This document shows, one piece after another, positions 42,943-51,471 of a stretch of DNA of 64,000 nt (position 1 is its first letter; every line of letters starts with the position of its first letter). The translations under genes and the position numbers were made by a program. The notes under the pieces were generated by a model that had not been told where the DNA came from, ran no database searches, and was given only the letters and a program-made list of their open reading frames with translations. The stretch lies in contig DASZCN010000037.1 of the NCBI GenBank assembly GCA_035943095.1, positions 16,046 to 80,045 on the forward strand, in the 5' to 3' direction. The stretch is from AG41 sp035943095 (lineage in GTDB: Bacteria; Gemmatimonadota; Gemmatimonadetes; Gemmatimonadales; GWC2-71-9).

Positions 42943-44829
42943 ATGCCTGCCGTTTTGTGTCGCGTACTCGGCCCGGTCCGTATCACGGTGGCGGGGGCGC
43001 CCGCTCCCGCGGAGCTGCTGTGGCGCAAGCACGTCGCCTTGCTCGTCTATCTGGCACGCAGTCCCCGCCGGAGCCGGACGCGCGAGCATCTCGTCGGCCT
43101 CTTGTGGAGCGATCGCGATGACAAGCAGGCGCGCCACTCGCTCAGCGAGGCGCTTCGCGTGTTTCGGCGCGTGCTGGGCCACGCCGGCGTTCGAGCTGAC
43201 GTGGACCAAGTGGGTTTGGCTCCGGACGCGGTGTCGCTCGACTGCGATCGGTTCGAGGAGTTGAGCGGTCGGGGCGACTGGGTGGCGGCGAGCGCGCTCG
43301 TCGAGGGGGAGTTTCTCGAGGGTTTGGCGATTCCGGAGGCGAGCGACTTCGAGAACTGGCTCGCGGCGGAGCGCATGCTCTGGCGGACCCGTGCCCTCGA
43401 GGCGTTGGAGCGGCGCGCCGCGGCGGAGCTCGACCGCGGCGACTCGGCCGCCGCGGCGCAGACCGCGCTGCAGGCCGTGGCGCTCGATCGGGCTTCCGAG
43501 GCCGCGGGCCGCTCGGCGATGCGAGCGCTGGCGCTCGCGGGCGACAGGGCCGGAGCATTGCAGCTGGCCGAGGAACTGGCGCGGGTGCTCCGCGCGACGC
43601 TCGGGGCCGAGCCGAGCGCGGAGACCGCGCGCCTCGCGGAGCGCATCCGGGACGCACGAGTGGGACGACGCGTGATCGGCGCGCCAGCGGCAGCCCCCGC
43701 GCGCGCTCCCCTCGTGGGCCGGGTGGCCGAGCTCGCGGAGCTCACGGGTGCGTGGCGACGCGCGCAGGCTGGCCGCGGGCAGGTCGTAATCGTCGAAGGA
43801 GAGCCCGGGGAAGGGAAGACCCGTCTCCTGGACGAGCTGCTCGCGCGCGCGCGACTGGATGACGCAACCGTCGGCGCGACCCGCGCGGTACCGGCCGATG
43901 CTACGACGCCGTGGAGCGCGCTCGCGGGTCTCTTGGCTGCCGGCCTGGTAGATGCGCCGGGGATCGCCGGGGCGGCGCCCGAAGCCCTCGCCGCGTTCGC
44001 TCAGATCGATCCGGATCTCGGGGGACGATTCGGCGCCGGCGTCCCCGCCGTCGCGCCGGGCGACGCCCTCCGCGCCGCTGTGCGCGCGTTGGCGGCTGAG
44101 CGGCCCGTCCTGCTCGCGCTCGACGACGCGCAATGGCTCGACGCGCAGACGCTCGCGACCCTGCCCGGGCTCGCACGCGATGTAGCCGCGCGACCCGTCC
44201 TGCTGCTGCTAGGCATCGCCCGCGGATCGCCGGCGACCGAGCGCCTCGACGGTGTGCGATACCAGCTGGGCCGCGATCTGGAGGGCACGGTGATCCGACT
44301 TCGGCGGCTCGACGGAAGCTCACTCCGGGAGCTCGTTCGCTGGGCGCTTCCCTACTACGGGCCCGAAAACGCCGAGCGCCTCGCCCGCCGCCTCGAAGGC
44401 GACACGGCGGGGATTCCGCTCCTCGCCCTGGCGATGCTCGAGGCCGTGGTCCGCGGGTTCACCCTTCCGTCGACGCCCGACGCGGGGGCGTGGCCTGCGC
44501 CCACGCGCACTCTCGTCGACTCGCTGCCGGGCGACCTCCCGCCCTCAGTGATCGGCGTCATTTGCCAGCGGTTCCGCGACCTGCCAGAGCCCGCGCAACG
44601 CGTCCTTGGCGCGGCGGCCGCGTTGGGCGAGCGCCTGAGCGCGCGCCGTCTGGAACGTGCCACCGCACTCGAGCGCGTGGTCGTCGAAGAGGCGCTCGAC
44701 CTCCTCGAGTGGAACCGATGGCTCGTCGCGGACGGCCGCGGCTACGTGTTCGCGGCGCCAATCGAGCGCGCGGTGCTCTTGCAGGAGATGATTACGCCCG
44801 GACAGGCCCGCCGCTATCGGGAGGCGTGA
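42943..44829 (+). CDS. SARP-type transcriptional regulator with BTAD and AAA ATPase domains (module 2)
   Basis: A 628-residue paralogue of the protein at 37074-38930, alignable from end to end. The winged helix (LGPVRITVAG, REHLVGLLWSDRDDKQARHSLSEALRVFRR), the BTAD domain (SAMRALALAGDRAGALQL) and the AAA domain (Walker A GEPGEGKT near 286; Walker B VLLALDDAQW) are in the same order. The Walker A has E where copy 1 has T. It is transcribed away from the module 2 kinase. The two SARPs probably arose by duplication and serve separate kinases. Confidence 0.85.
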   Translation: MPAVLCRVLGPVRITVAGAPAPAELLWRKHVALLVYLARSPRRSRTREHLVGLLWSDRDDKQARHSLSEALRVFRRVLGHAGVRADVDQVGLAPDAVSLDCDRFEELSGRGDWVAASALVEGEFLEGLAIPEASDFENWLAAERMLWRTRALEALERRAAAELDRGDSAAAAQTALQAVALDRASEAAGRSAMRALALAGDRAGALQLAEELARVLRATLGAEPSAETARLAERIRDARVGRRVIGAPAAAPARAPLVGRVAELAELTGAWRRAQAGRGQVVIVEGEPGEGKTRLLDELLARARLDDATVGATRAVPADATTPWSALAGLLAAGLVDAPGIAGAAPEALAAFAQIDPDLGGRFGAGVPAVAPGDALRAAVRALAAERPVLLALDDAQWLDAQTLATLPGLARDVAARPVLLLLGIARGSPATERLDGVRYQLGRDLEGTVIRLRRLDGSSLRELVRWALPYYGPENAERLARRLEGDTAGIPLLALAMLEAVVRGFTLPSTPDAGAWPAPTRTLVDSLPGDLPPSVIGVICQRFRDLPEPAQRVLGAAAALGERLSARRLERATALERVVVEEALDLLEWNRWLVADGRGYVFAAPIERAVLLQEMITPGQARRYREA

Positions 44830-44835
44830 TCCGCA

Positions 44836-44858
44836 GCCGCCGCACGAGTGCGGGCGGC
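44836..44858 (+). terminator. G+C-rich hairpin after the second SARP gene
   Basis: GCCGCCGCAC (44836-44845) and TGCGGGCGGC (44849-44858) can pair with one bulged G and a 3-base loop, 6 bases after the stop codon. There is no U-tract, so termination is uncertain. Confidence 0.35.
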
Positions 44859-44910
44859 ATGAAACAGGTCCGTTGCACGACGCTCCGTCTCGTGATTACA
44901 CTTCCGCGCT

Positions 44911-45966
44911 ATGACGCGCCTCCTCCTGGGCCTGCTCGTACTGCTCCCCTTGGGCGACCGAAATGTCGCACCGGCAGCGCCGGGCGCCCGCATCTTTGTC
45001 GACGCACGGGCGGACGTCCTCGTCATCGACCTCGCGCCCGTGGACCTGCCGGCCCACACACCACATCACGGGATCGCCCAACCGCCCGTGGCGACCCTCG
45101 AGATCCCGCAGACAGGGTCCATCTACGGCTTCCGCGTGGAGGTGGTCGATAGCACCGGCGCGATGCTCCCCGACGAGCTGATCCACCACTTCAATCTCAT
45201 TGATCCCGACCACCGGGAGCTGTTTCTCCCCATCTCGCGTCGCTTGCTGGCCGCCGGACACGAGACCGGTGCGATCCGCCTGCCATGGCTCCTGTTCGGG
45301 CTGCCGCTCGAGCGGGGCGAGCACGTCGTGGCGAGCGCCATGGTCGAAAACCTGACGGCGACGACCTACCGTCAGGCGCGAGTGCGATTGGTGATGAACT
45401 TCACGCCGGGCGGTCGGCCGTGGCCCTTGTTCCGCGCGTCGCCGTGGCAGATGGATGTGGCATTTCCGGTGGGCGACAAATCGTTCACGCTCCCGCCCGG
45501 ACGGTCATCGCGCACCTATGAGGGCCGCCCCGCGGTCGCCGGCAAGATCATCGGCTTGGGTGGGCACATGCACGACTACGGCCGCGTGATCGAGTTCGCG
45601 GACGCGACCACCGGACAGATCATTTACCGGGCGGCGCCGGTCGCCGACTCCGCGGGCCGGATCGAGTCCGTACCGATCGCCATGCTGTACAGCTGGACGC
45701 GCCTGGGCGTCCATATCGTCCCGGACCACCGCTACCGGGTCACGGTCTCGTACGACAATCCTACTGGCGAGGCGATTCCGGACGGCGGCATGGGTGTGGT
45801 CGGAGGCATCTTCGTGCCGGACCACGGTATCCAATGGCCGGCCGCGGACCCGGGCGACTCGCTGTATCAACAGGACTATCGCCACTACATGCGGCTCGAA
45901 GGCGGCGACATGATGGACATGGGCGGTAAGCCGATGTCCATGCCCATGAAGGCCTCGCATCATTAA
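44911..45966 (+). CDS. Exported protein with partial copper-monooxygenase (PHM-like) ligand pattern
   Basis: A 351-residue protein with a short N-terminal hydrophobic stretch. Three features recall peptidylglycine alpha-hydroxylating monooxygenase: a His-His pair at 92-93 (ELIHHFNL), an H-x-H at 219-221 (GGHMHDYGR) and a methionine at 294 (DGGMGVV), spaced as the copper ligands of that enzyme (127 and 75 residues against 135 and 72). The third CuH-site histidine is not evident, and there are no cysteines. The tail is Met/His-rich (MMDMGGKPMSMPMKASHH), a usual copper-binding composition. The family is not certain; a copper-dependent oxidase or copper-storage role is inference. It ends 16 bp before the HAD gene. 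Confidence 0.55.
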   Translation: MTRLLLGLLVLLPLGDRNVAPAAPGARIFVDARADVLVIDLAPVDLPAHTPHHGIAQPPVATLEIPQTGSIYGFRVEVVDSTGAMLPDELIHHFNLIDPDHRELFLPISRRLLAAGHETGAIRLPWLLFGLPLERGEHVVASAMVENLTATTYRQARVRLVMNFTPGGRPWPLFRASPWQMDVAFPVGDKSFTLPPGRSSRTYEGRPAVAGKIIGLGGHMHDYGRVIEFADATTGQIIYRAAPVADSAGRIESVPIAMLYSWTRLGVHIVPDHRYRVTVSYDNPTGEAIPDGGMGVVGGIFVPDHGIQWPAADPGDSLYQQDYRHYMRLEGGDMMDMGGKPMSMPMKASHH

Positions 45967-45982
45967 GTCATCGACCGAGGTC

Positions 45983-46639
45983 GTGCTGTTCGACTTCGGT
46001 GGCACGCTGGACGCTGACGGTGTGTATTGGAGTCCCCGGTTTCACGACGCCTACCGCGCAGCCGGCGGTTCTCTCGACTTCACCACATTCGATCCCATCT
46101 TCAAGACGACGGACGAGGCGCTCGCGCGGCTACCCGATATTCGCACGCTCGGGTTCCACGCCGCCATCCGGGCGCAGGCGCGCCTGCTCGCGGCACGCCT
46201 GCCGGATCGGGTGGACCCTGAAATTCTGGCCGAGCGGCTGCACGCCGACGCGGTCGCGATCGTGACCCGCAACCGGCCGGTGCTGGCGCGGCTCGGGCGG
46301 CGCTACCGGCTGGGGATCGTGTCCAACTTCACCGGCAATCTCCAGCCTTGTTTGGAGGAGCTCGACCTGGCGAGATTGTTCACCGTGGTCAGCGACTCCA
46401 CCGTCGTTGGGTGGAGCAAGCCCGACCCCCGCATCTTTGCGCACACGTTGGCCGCGCTCGAGGTGCCGGCCGAACGCGCGTGGATGGTGGGCGACAACTT
46501 CGAGGCGGACATCCGCGGCGCCGCGAGTCTCGGAATGCGAACCTGCTGGCTCGCGCCCGCCGAGCGGGTGGCTCCCGACGGGCCTGCTCCCACAGCGCGG
46601 ATTCATCGTCTTCCGGACGTCGAAAGGGTGCTCGCTTGA
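45983..46639 (+). CDS. HAD-superfamily phosphatase
   Basis: A 218-residue haloacid dehalogenase-type hydrolase. Motif I DFGGTLDADG carries the nucleophile Asp and the acid/base Asp; motif II is SNFTG, motif III the lysine in GWSKPDPRIF, and motif IV GDNFEADIRGA. The C1 cap is helical. It most likely dephosphorylates a small sugar- or polyol-phosphate. The GTG at 45983 places motif I at the very N-terminus, as in many HAD enzymes. The start of the nucleotidyltransferase gene follows 1 bp after its stop, so it heads the head-group operon. Confidence 0.82.
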   Translation: MLFDFGGTLDADGVYWSPRFHDAYRAAGGSLDFTTFDPIFKTTDEALARLPDIRTLGFHAAIRAQARLLAARLPDRVDPEILAERLHADAVAIVTRNRPVLARLGRRYRLGIVSNFTGNLQPCLEELDLARLFTVVSDSTVVGWSKPDPRIFAHTLAALEVPAERAWMVGDNFEADIRGAASLGMRTCWLAPAERVAPDGPAPTARIHRLPDVERVLA

Positions 46640-46640
46640 T

Positions 46641-47351
46641 GTGCACGGACTGATCCTGGCGGGGGGGGAGGGGTCGCGGCTCGCGGCCGGTGGCATTCCG
46701 GTGCCCAAACCGCTGGTCGAGGTTGCGGGCCGGCCGCAGATCGTAGGGTTGCTCGAGACGTTCGCGGCCCTTGGGTGCCGGAGCCTGACGTGCGCGGTGC
46801 GAGCCGATTTTCCGGACGTCCGGCGGTTGCTTGACGGGCGGCGGTTCGGGCCCCCCCTTACTGTTGTGGACTGCCGCACCCCCTCGTCGCTGCATACGCT
46901 GGCCGCGGGGCTCGAGGCGGTCCCTGCGGGCCCGGTGTTCTGCAGCATGGTCGATACGGTCATGCGGCCCGCGGATTGGCGAGCGGTGTATCGGGCCACC
47001 GAGCAGTACCTCGGGGAGGGCGCGGACATGGTGCTCGCTGTGACGCCGTACGTGGATGACGAGTCTCCGGTGTACGTGAGCCGGCAGGGGGAGAGCGACG
47101 TCCGTACCGTCTCGGACGAGCCGCTCGAGCCCCGGTGCGTCACGGGTGGCGTCTACGGCCTCAGTGCCGGGATCCGCCGCGCCGCGGGGGAGATGGTGGC
47201 CCGCGGTGGCAACAAGATGCGCGCCTTCCTCAAGGCCCTGGTGGCTGACGGGCGGCGAGTGAGAGCGGTGGAAGTCCCGCGCATCATCGATATCGATCGG
47301 CCATCGGATCTCCAAGACGCGAACGCGTGGCTCGCCACGCGTCAGGCCTGA
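46641..47351 (+). CDS. Sugar/polyol-phosphate nucleotidyltransferase
   Basis: A 236-residue NTP_transferase-type enzyme. The signature LILAGGEGSRL is followed by KPLVEVAGRP, and the metal-binding Asp is in CSMVDTVM. It is short, lacking the C-terminal left-handed helix of hexose pyrophosphorylases, and so resembles cytidylyltransferases and MobA-like enzymes. It should make an NDP-activated polyol or sugar. Two CDP-alcohol phosphotransferases in the same operon suggest that the product is a CDP-alcohol. GTG 46641 follows the HAD stop by 1 bp. Confidence 0.8.
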   Translation: MHGLILAGGEGSRLAAGGIPVPKPLVEVAGRPQIVGLLETFAALGCRSLTCAVRADFPDVRRLLDGRRFGPPLTVVDCRTPSSLHTLAAGLEAVPAGPVFCSMVDTVMRPADWRAVYRATEQYLGEGADMVLAVTPYVDDESPVYVSRQGESDVRTVSDEPLEPRCVTGGVYGLSAGIRRAAGEMVARGGNKMRAFLKALVADGRRVRAVEVPRIIDIDRPSDLQDANAWLATRQA

Positions 47352-47378
47352 ACGTCGGACCCGAGGAGCGACACCGCC

Positions 47379-48224
47379 TTGGCCCAACTGGTCGCGATCT
47401 ACCGCAGCCCGTCATATTCGCCGCAACAGCACCGGGTGAACGACACCGCGATCCTCGACGCCACCGTCGGGCAGCTCGAGGCCCAGGGTTGGCGGGCGCT
47501 CAAGACCAGCGAGCACGAGGTGGAGCAGGGGCGCCTTCCGCCGGCGGAGCTGTACCTCAACATGTGCCAGGGGTCGCTCGCCGCCGAGCAGCTGATGCCG
47601 CTCGAGTCCGACGGGATCGTTGTGGTGAACCGTCCCTCCAGCGCACTGAATTGCCATCGCTATCGCCTGGTCAAGCGTTTGAGCGACAGCATGCTGCCGT
47701 TTCCGCGGACCTTGATTCACGCGAGCTCCGCGCCGCTTCCGCCCGCCGAGCAGCTGCGCGCCCTGAGTCCCGATCACCAGAAGGTTTGGATCAAGCGGGG
47801 CGACGTGCACGCGGAGCGCCCCGAGGACGTGCTGGCGACGTCGCTCGAGGACGCGGCCGCGGCGCTGCAGGCGTTCACCGGGCGTGGCATCCCCTGGGTC
47901 GCGCTGCAGGAGCACGTCCCCGGTCCCGTGGTGAAGTTTTACGGCGTGACCGACGGTCGCTTCTTCAATTGGTACGGCTCCGACGCGGGATTCGGTGGTG
48001 AGCGGCCCGTCGTGGACGAGAACCGACTCAAGGCCCTCGCGTTCGAGGCCGCCGCCATTCTCGGGCTCGAGGTATTCGGCGGAGACGTGGCCTTCCCCGA
48101 GCCGGACCGCCCGGTCCTGATCGATATCAACGACTGGCCGAGCTTCGCACCGTTCCGCGACGACGCGGCGCGGGCGATCGCCGCCTATATCACCCATCGC
48201 TTCGCTCACCGGAAACATTCGTGA
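47379..48224 (+). CDS. ATP-grasp ligase or kinase
   Basis: A 281-residue ATP-grasp protein. It starts at TTG 47379 with SD GAGGAG at 47363-47368. Nucleotide-binding and metal features are visible in KVWIKRGDVHAE, WVALQEHVPGPVVKFYGV and the C-terminal LIDINDWPSFAPF (metal-binding Glu/Asp-Asn element). ATP-grasp enzymes form an acyl-phosphate and ligate it to an amine, though some phosphorylate polyols such as inositol phosphates; the sequence does not distinguish these. The gene is 27 bp after the nucleotidyltransferase and overlaps the aminotransferase start by 4 bp. Confidence 0.72.
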   Translation: MAQLVAIYRSPSYSPQQHRVNDTAILDATVGQLEAQGWRALKTSEHEVEQGRLPPAELYLNMCQGSLAAEQLMPLESDGIVVVNRPSSALNCHRYRLVKRLSDSMLPFPRTLIHASSAPLPPAEQLRALSPDHQKVWIKRGDVHAERPEDVLATSLEDAAAALQAFTGRGIPWVALQEHVPGPVVKFYGVTDGRFFNWYGSDAGFGGERPVVDENRLKALAFEAAAILGLEVFGGDVAFPEPDRPVLIDINDWPSFAPFRDDAARAIAAYITHRFAHRKHS

Positions 48225-49555
48225 CCCATACCCTGCGCCGCGTCCACCTTCCCGGTCCCAAATCCAAGGCCCTCTTCGACGCGGAGGCAATGTTTCTCGC
48301 GCCCGGCACGCAGAGCGTGGCCCTGTTCAGCCAGCTCTCGATCGACCGCGGCGAGGGCGCCGTCCTGTTCGACGTGGATGGCAATCGGTACATCGACCTG
48401 CTGGCGGGGGTCGGCGTCGCGAGTCTCGGGTACGCGCACCCCAAGTACGTCGCGGCCATGCAGCGGCAGGTCGCCCGGGTGCACGTCGGCAGCTTCACCA
48501 CAGAGCACCGGGCCGCCCTCGTGAAACTGATCGCCGAGCTCACCCCCGGCGATCTCAACCGGAGCCAGTTCTACTCGAGCGGCGCCGAAGCCGTCGAGGC
48601 GGCGCTTCGTCTCGCCAAGTCGCGCACCGGGCATACGGAAATCATCGGCTTCTGGGGTGGGTTCCACGGCAAGACGGGTGGCATCCTGCCGCTCCTGGGA
48701 TCGAGCTTCAAGCACGGCTTGGGCCCGCTCATGCCGGGCGCCTACTTGTCGCCCTACGCTTCCTGCGCCCGCTGCGCCTTCGACAAGACGTTTCCCTCGT
48801 GCGAGTGGCACTGCGTCGAGTTTCTCCGTAAGAAGATCGAGCTCGAGACCACGAAGGATGTCGCGGCGATCATCGTCGAGCCGATCCAGGGTACGGCCGG
48901 CAACATCGTGCCGCCGCCGGGCTACCTGAAGCTGCTCCGCGACCTGGCGGACCAGCTCGGCGCGCTGCTGATCTGCGACGAGATGATCACGGGGTTCGGA
49001 CGCACCGGGAAGATGTTCGCGATCGAGCACGAGGGTGTCCTCCCCGACATCTTGACGGTAGGGAAGGGCTTCGGTGGCGGGTTCCCCATGAGCGGCGTGA
49101 TCGCGCGGGAGGAGATCGCGTTTTCAAAGCCGTGGGCCAACCCGAGCGGGAGCTCCTCGTCGTACGGCGGCAACCCGCTCGCCGCGGCCGCCGCGCACGT
49201 GACGATCCAGACGATCGTCGAGGACGGTCTGGTGGAGCACGCGCGGCACCTGGGCGCCAAAATGCTGGCGGAAATGAAACGGTGGGAATCCGACCTGCCG
49301 ATCGTCTCGGACGTTCGCGGGCGCGGGTTGCTGCTCGGGATGGACTTGGTCGTGCCGGGGACGCGCCGGCTGCTGGACAAGAAAATGACGCGTTGGATTT
49401 TCGACACGCTGCTCTCGCGCGGCGTGCTCGCGATGATCTACAACCCCGAGGTTCGCATCAATCCTCCCCTCGTGATCGAGGAGGACCAAGCGATGGGTGC
49501 GTTGGCCACCATGAAGGACGTGCTGGGTGAAGCCGCCGAGCGACTTATCGCATAA
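48221..49555 (+). CDS. Class III PLP-dependent aminotransferase of the head-group operon
   Basis: A 444-residue fold-type I enzyme. Key segments are SSGAEAVEAALRLAK, FHGKTGG, VEPIQGTAGNI, the cofactor Asp in ICDEMITGFGRTGK, and Schiff-base lysine K282 in TVGKGFGGGFP. An unusual cysteine-rich insertion, YASCARCAFDKTFPSCEWHC, lies in the middle and could bind a metal or form disulfides. It would aminate an aldehyde or ketone, plausibly one made by the Gfo/Idh dehydrogenase encoded two genes on. GTG 48221 overlaps the ATP-grasp stop. Confidence 0.85.
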   Translation: MTHTLRRVHLPGPKSKALFDAEAMFLAPGTQSVALFSQLSIDRGEGAVLFDVDGNRYIDLLAGVGVASLGYAHPKYVAAMQRQVARVHVGSFTTEHRAALVKLIAELTPGDLNRSQFYSSGAEAVEAALRLAKSRTGHTEIIGFWGGFHGKTGGILPLLGSSFKHGLGPLMPGAYLSPYASCARCAFDKTFPSCEWHCVEFLRKKIELETTKDVAAIIVEPIQGTAGNIVPPPGYLKLLRDLADQLGALLICDEMITGFGRTGKMFAIEHEGVLPDILTVGKGFGGGFPMSGVIAREEIAFSKPWANPSGSSSSYGGNPLAAAAAHVTIQTIVEDGLVEHARHLGAKMLAEMKRWESDLPIVSDVRGRGLLLGMDLVVPGTRRLLDKKMTRWIFDTLLSRGVLAMIYNPEVRINPPLVIEEDQAMGALATMKDVLGEAAERLIA

Positions 49556-50429
49556 GGGGCAGGCCGTCGAGGAGTGGGTGGATCTCCACTTCTTCCGGCC
49601 GATCGGCATCCGGATCGCGCGCGCGCTGTTGCCAACGGGCGTGTCGGCGGATCAGGTCACGCTGTGGTCGCTCCTCGTCGGGCTGGTCGCGGGCCACCTG
49701 TTCGCCTATCAGGACCGCTGGGCGAACCTCATCGGGTTCGCATTGTTCATCGTCTCGGACATCTTTGATTCGGCCGACGGCCAGCTGGCGCGGTTGCGCG
49801 GCGCGTCGACGCGACTGGGTCGCGCGCTCGACGGCGCGAGTGACAGCCTGCGGTTCATCAACCTGTACTTTCATCTGATCTACCGTTTGATCCACGCCGG
49901 CTACTGGTGGCCCGGCGCGTACCTGCTCGTGGCGGCGGCAGGGCTGGCCCACACGTACCAGAGCGCCGCCGTCGACTTCGTGCGAAACGCCTTCCTCTCG
50001 ATCGGCATCGGGAACCGGGGCGAACTGGACCTGCCTGAAGACTTGGATCCCCATCCGCCGGCGACGCTGCTGGAGCGGTTCGGCGCGCGCGTCTATCGCG
50101 ATTACGTCCTCCGCCAATCGCAGCTCTTCCCCCGCTCGGTCAAGCTCATCCGCCTGCTGCGCCGCGGGACCGTGCCCGAGGCGTTTCGCGCCGAGTACCG
50201 CGCGCGGCAGAGCGTCGTGCTTCCCTTGTGCACCTGGCTTGGCCAGAACATCCGATTCCTCCTCTTGGTCGTCATCGCGCTCGCCGGCCACATCACCGCC
50301 TTCCTCTGGATCGAGGCGGTGTGGATGAGCCTGCTCCTCGTGGTGCTTCTGTGGATCCACGAATGGAACGCCACTGCCTTGGGCGGCTTGCTCGAGGTCG
50401 AGCGCAATGGCTACGCCCGCGTCACCTGA
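49527..50429 (+). CDS. CDP-alcohol phosphotransferase 1 (long form)
   Basis: A 300-residue integral membrane enzyme with the full catalytic signature D-x2-D-G-x2-A-R-x8-G-x3-D-x3-D, here DSADGQLARLRG...GRALDGASD. Six hydrophobic helices surround it, and a ~90-residue soluble loop (residues 165-240) is inserted before the last pair. It transfers a phospho-alcohol from a CDP carrier to an acceptor, or the reverse. It is longer than phosphatidylglycerophosphate or phosphatidylinositol synthases (about 200 residues). The GTG at 49527 overlaps the aminotransferase by 29 bp. Confidence 0.83.
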   Translation: MKPPSDLSHKGQAVEEWVDLHFFRPIGIRIARALLPTGVSADQVTLWSLLVGLVAGHLFAYQDRWANLIGFALFIVSDIFDSADGQLARLRGASTRLGRALDGASDSLRFINLYFHLIYRLIHAGYWWPGAYLLVAAAGLAHTYQSAAVDFVRNAFLSIGIGNRGELDLPEDLDPHPPATLLERFGARVYRDYVLRQSQLFPRSVKLIRLLRRGTVPEAFRAEYRARQSVVLPLCTWLGQNIRFLLLVVIALAGHITAFLWIEAVWMSLLLVVLLWIHEWNATALGGLLEVERNGYARVT

Positions 50430-51471
50430 CCCGAGGCGGTACCGCGGGGCCGTCATCGGAGCGGGCGGCATCGCGCGACAGTCGCACCTGCCGGCGCTCC
50501 GTGGCGCGCTGGGGGCGCGCGTCGAGGTCGTCGCCCTGGTGGACAGCGCGGCGGACGTCCCGCCCGTCGACGGCATCCCGTTGCTGTCGCACCGCGACGG
50601 GCTGCGAGACCTGGCGCCAATCGATTTCATCGACATCTGTACGCCGACCGCTTCGCACCTGGAGCTGACGCTCTGGGGGCTCGACCAAGGCTATCACGTC
50701 GTCTGCGAGAAGCCGGTCGCCCTCACGCGCGCCGAAGCCGGCCGCATCGCGTCGGCAGCACGCGCTAGCGACCGCGTGGTGATGCCCTGCCACCAGTACC
50801 GCTACAACCCGGTATGGGTGCGGGTGAAGGAGTGGTTGGCGGCGGGCGCCATCGGGCCGTGGCATCTGGCGGAGTTCGCGGTCTACCGGGTCACCGCGGA
50901 TCCCGGCCGTGAGGCGGGAGCCGGTGCCACGCCGTGGCGAGGCACGAGTGCGGCGGGACGCGGCGGGGTCCTGCTCGACCACGGCACGCATCTCGTGTAC
51001 CAGCTGCTCGACATCGCCGGGATGCCGAGCGCCGTGGGCGCGTGGACCGGCCGGCTGCGGCACGCCGGTTACGAGGTGGAGGACACGGCCTCGCTGCGGT
51101 TCGAATACCCCGGGCGCCTGGTGACCATGTTCTTCACGTGGGCTGCGCGAACCCGCGAGAACCGGATCCGCTTCGTCGGGAATCAGGGGTCGATCGAGTG
51201 GGCCGGCGGCGAGCTGCGGCTCGAGCGAGGCGGGCAGGTGGAACGACACGACTTCTCGGCGGAGCTCGAGAAAACCGCCTACCATCGCTGGTTTGCGTGC
51301 CTGTTCGAAGCGTTCGTGGCCGCGCTCGACGGAAAGAAACCGACCGCGGCGGCGGGGGGGGCGGGGGGGGGCCCCTTCCTCGAAGATATCCGGCGCGTGG
51401 CGGGCGTCGTCGAAGACGCCTATGCGGCCGCGCAGTCCGGTCGGACGGTCGCGATCTCGGACGCCGTGTGA
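50407..51471 (+). CDS. Gfo/Idh/MocA-family NAD(P)-dependent dehydrogenase
   Basis: A 354-residue oxidoreductase. The N-terminal Rossmann fold shows GAVIGAGGIARQSHLPAL, and the family motif is CEKPVAL with the catalytic-type lysine. The C-terminal beta-sheet domain begins near 130, and the conserved GGVLLDHGTHLVY supplies His and Asp. Members oxidise sugars or inositols at a secondary hydroxyl. A G-rich run at 51352-51370 encodes AAAGGAGGGP and stays in frame, because the downstream FLEDIRRVAGVVEDAY is the normal family C-terminus. It overlaps the preceding gene by 23 bp and the next by 4 bp. Confidence 0.85.
   Translation: MATPASPDPRRYRGAVIGAGGIARQSHLPALRGALGARVEVVALVDSAADVPPVDGIPLLSHRDGLRDLAPIDFIDICTPTASHLELTLWGLDQGYHVVCEKPVALTRAEAGRIASAARASDRVVMPCHQYRYNPVWVRVKEWLAAGAIGPWHLAEFAVYRVTADPGREAGAGATPWRGTSAAGRGGVLLDHGTHLVYQLLDIAGMPSAVGAWTGRLRHAGYEVEDTASLRFEYPGRLVTMFFTWAARTRENRIRFVGNQGSIEWAGGELRLERGGQVERHDFSAELEKTAYHRWFACLFEAFVAALDGKKPTAAAGGAGGGPFLEDIRRVAGVVEDAYAAAQSGRTVAISDAV

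Noticed and set aside
51350..51375. Possible frameshift in the Gfo/Idh gene at a G-rich homopolymer
   Set aside because: The protein downstream of the run has the normal family C-terminus, so the frame is intact.
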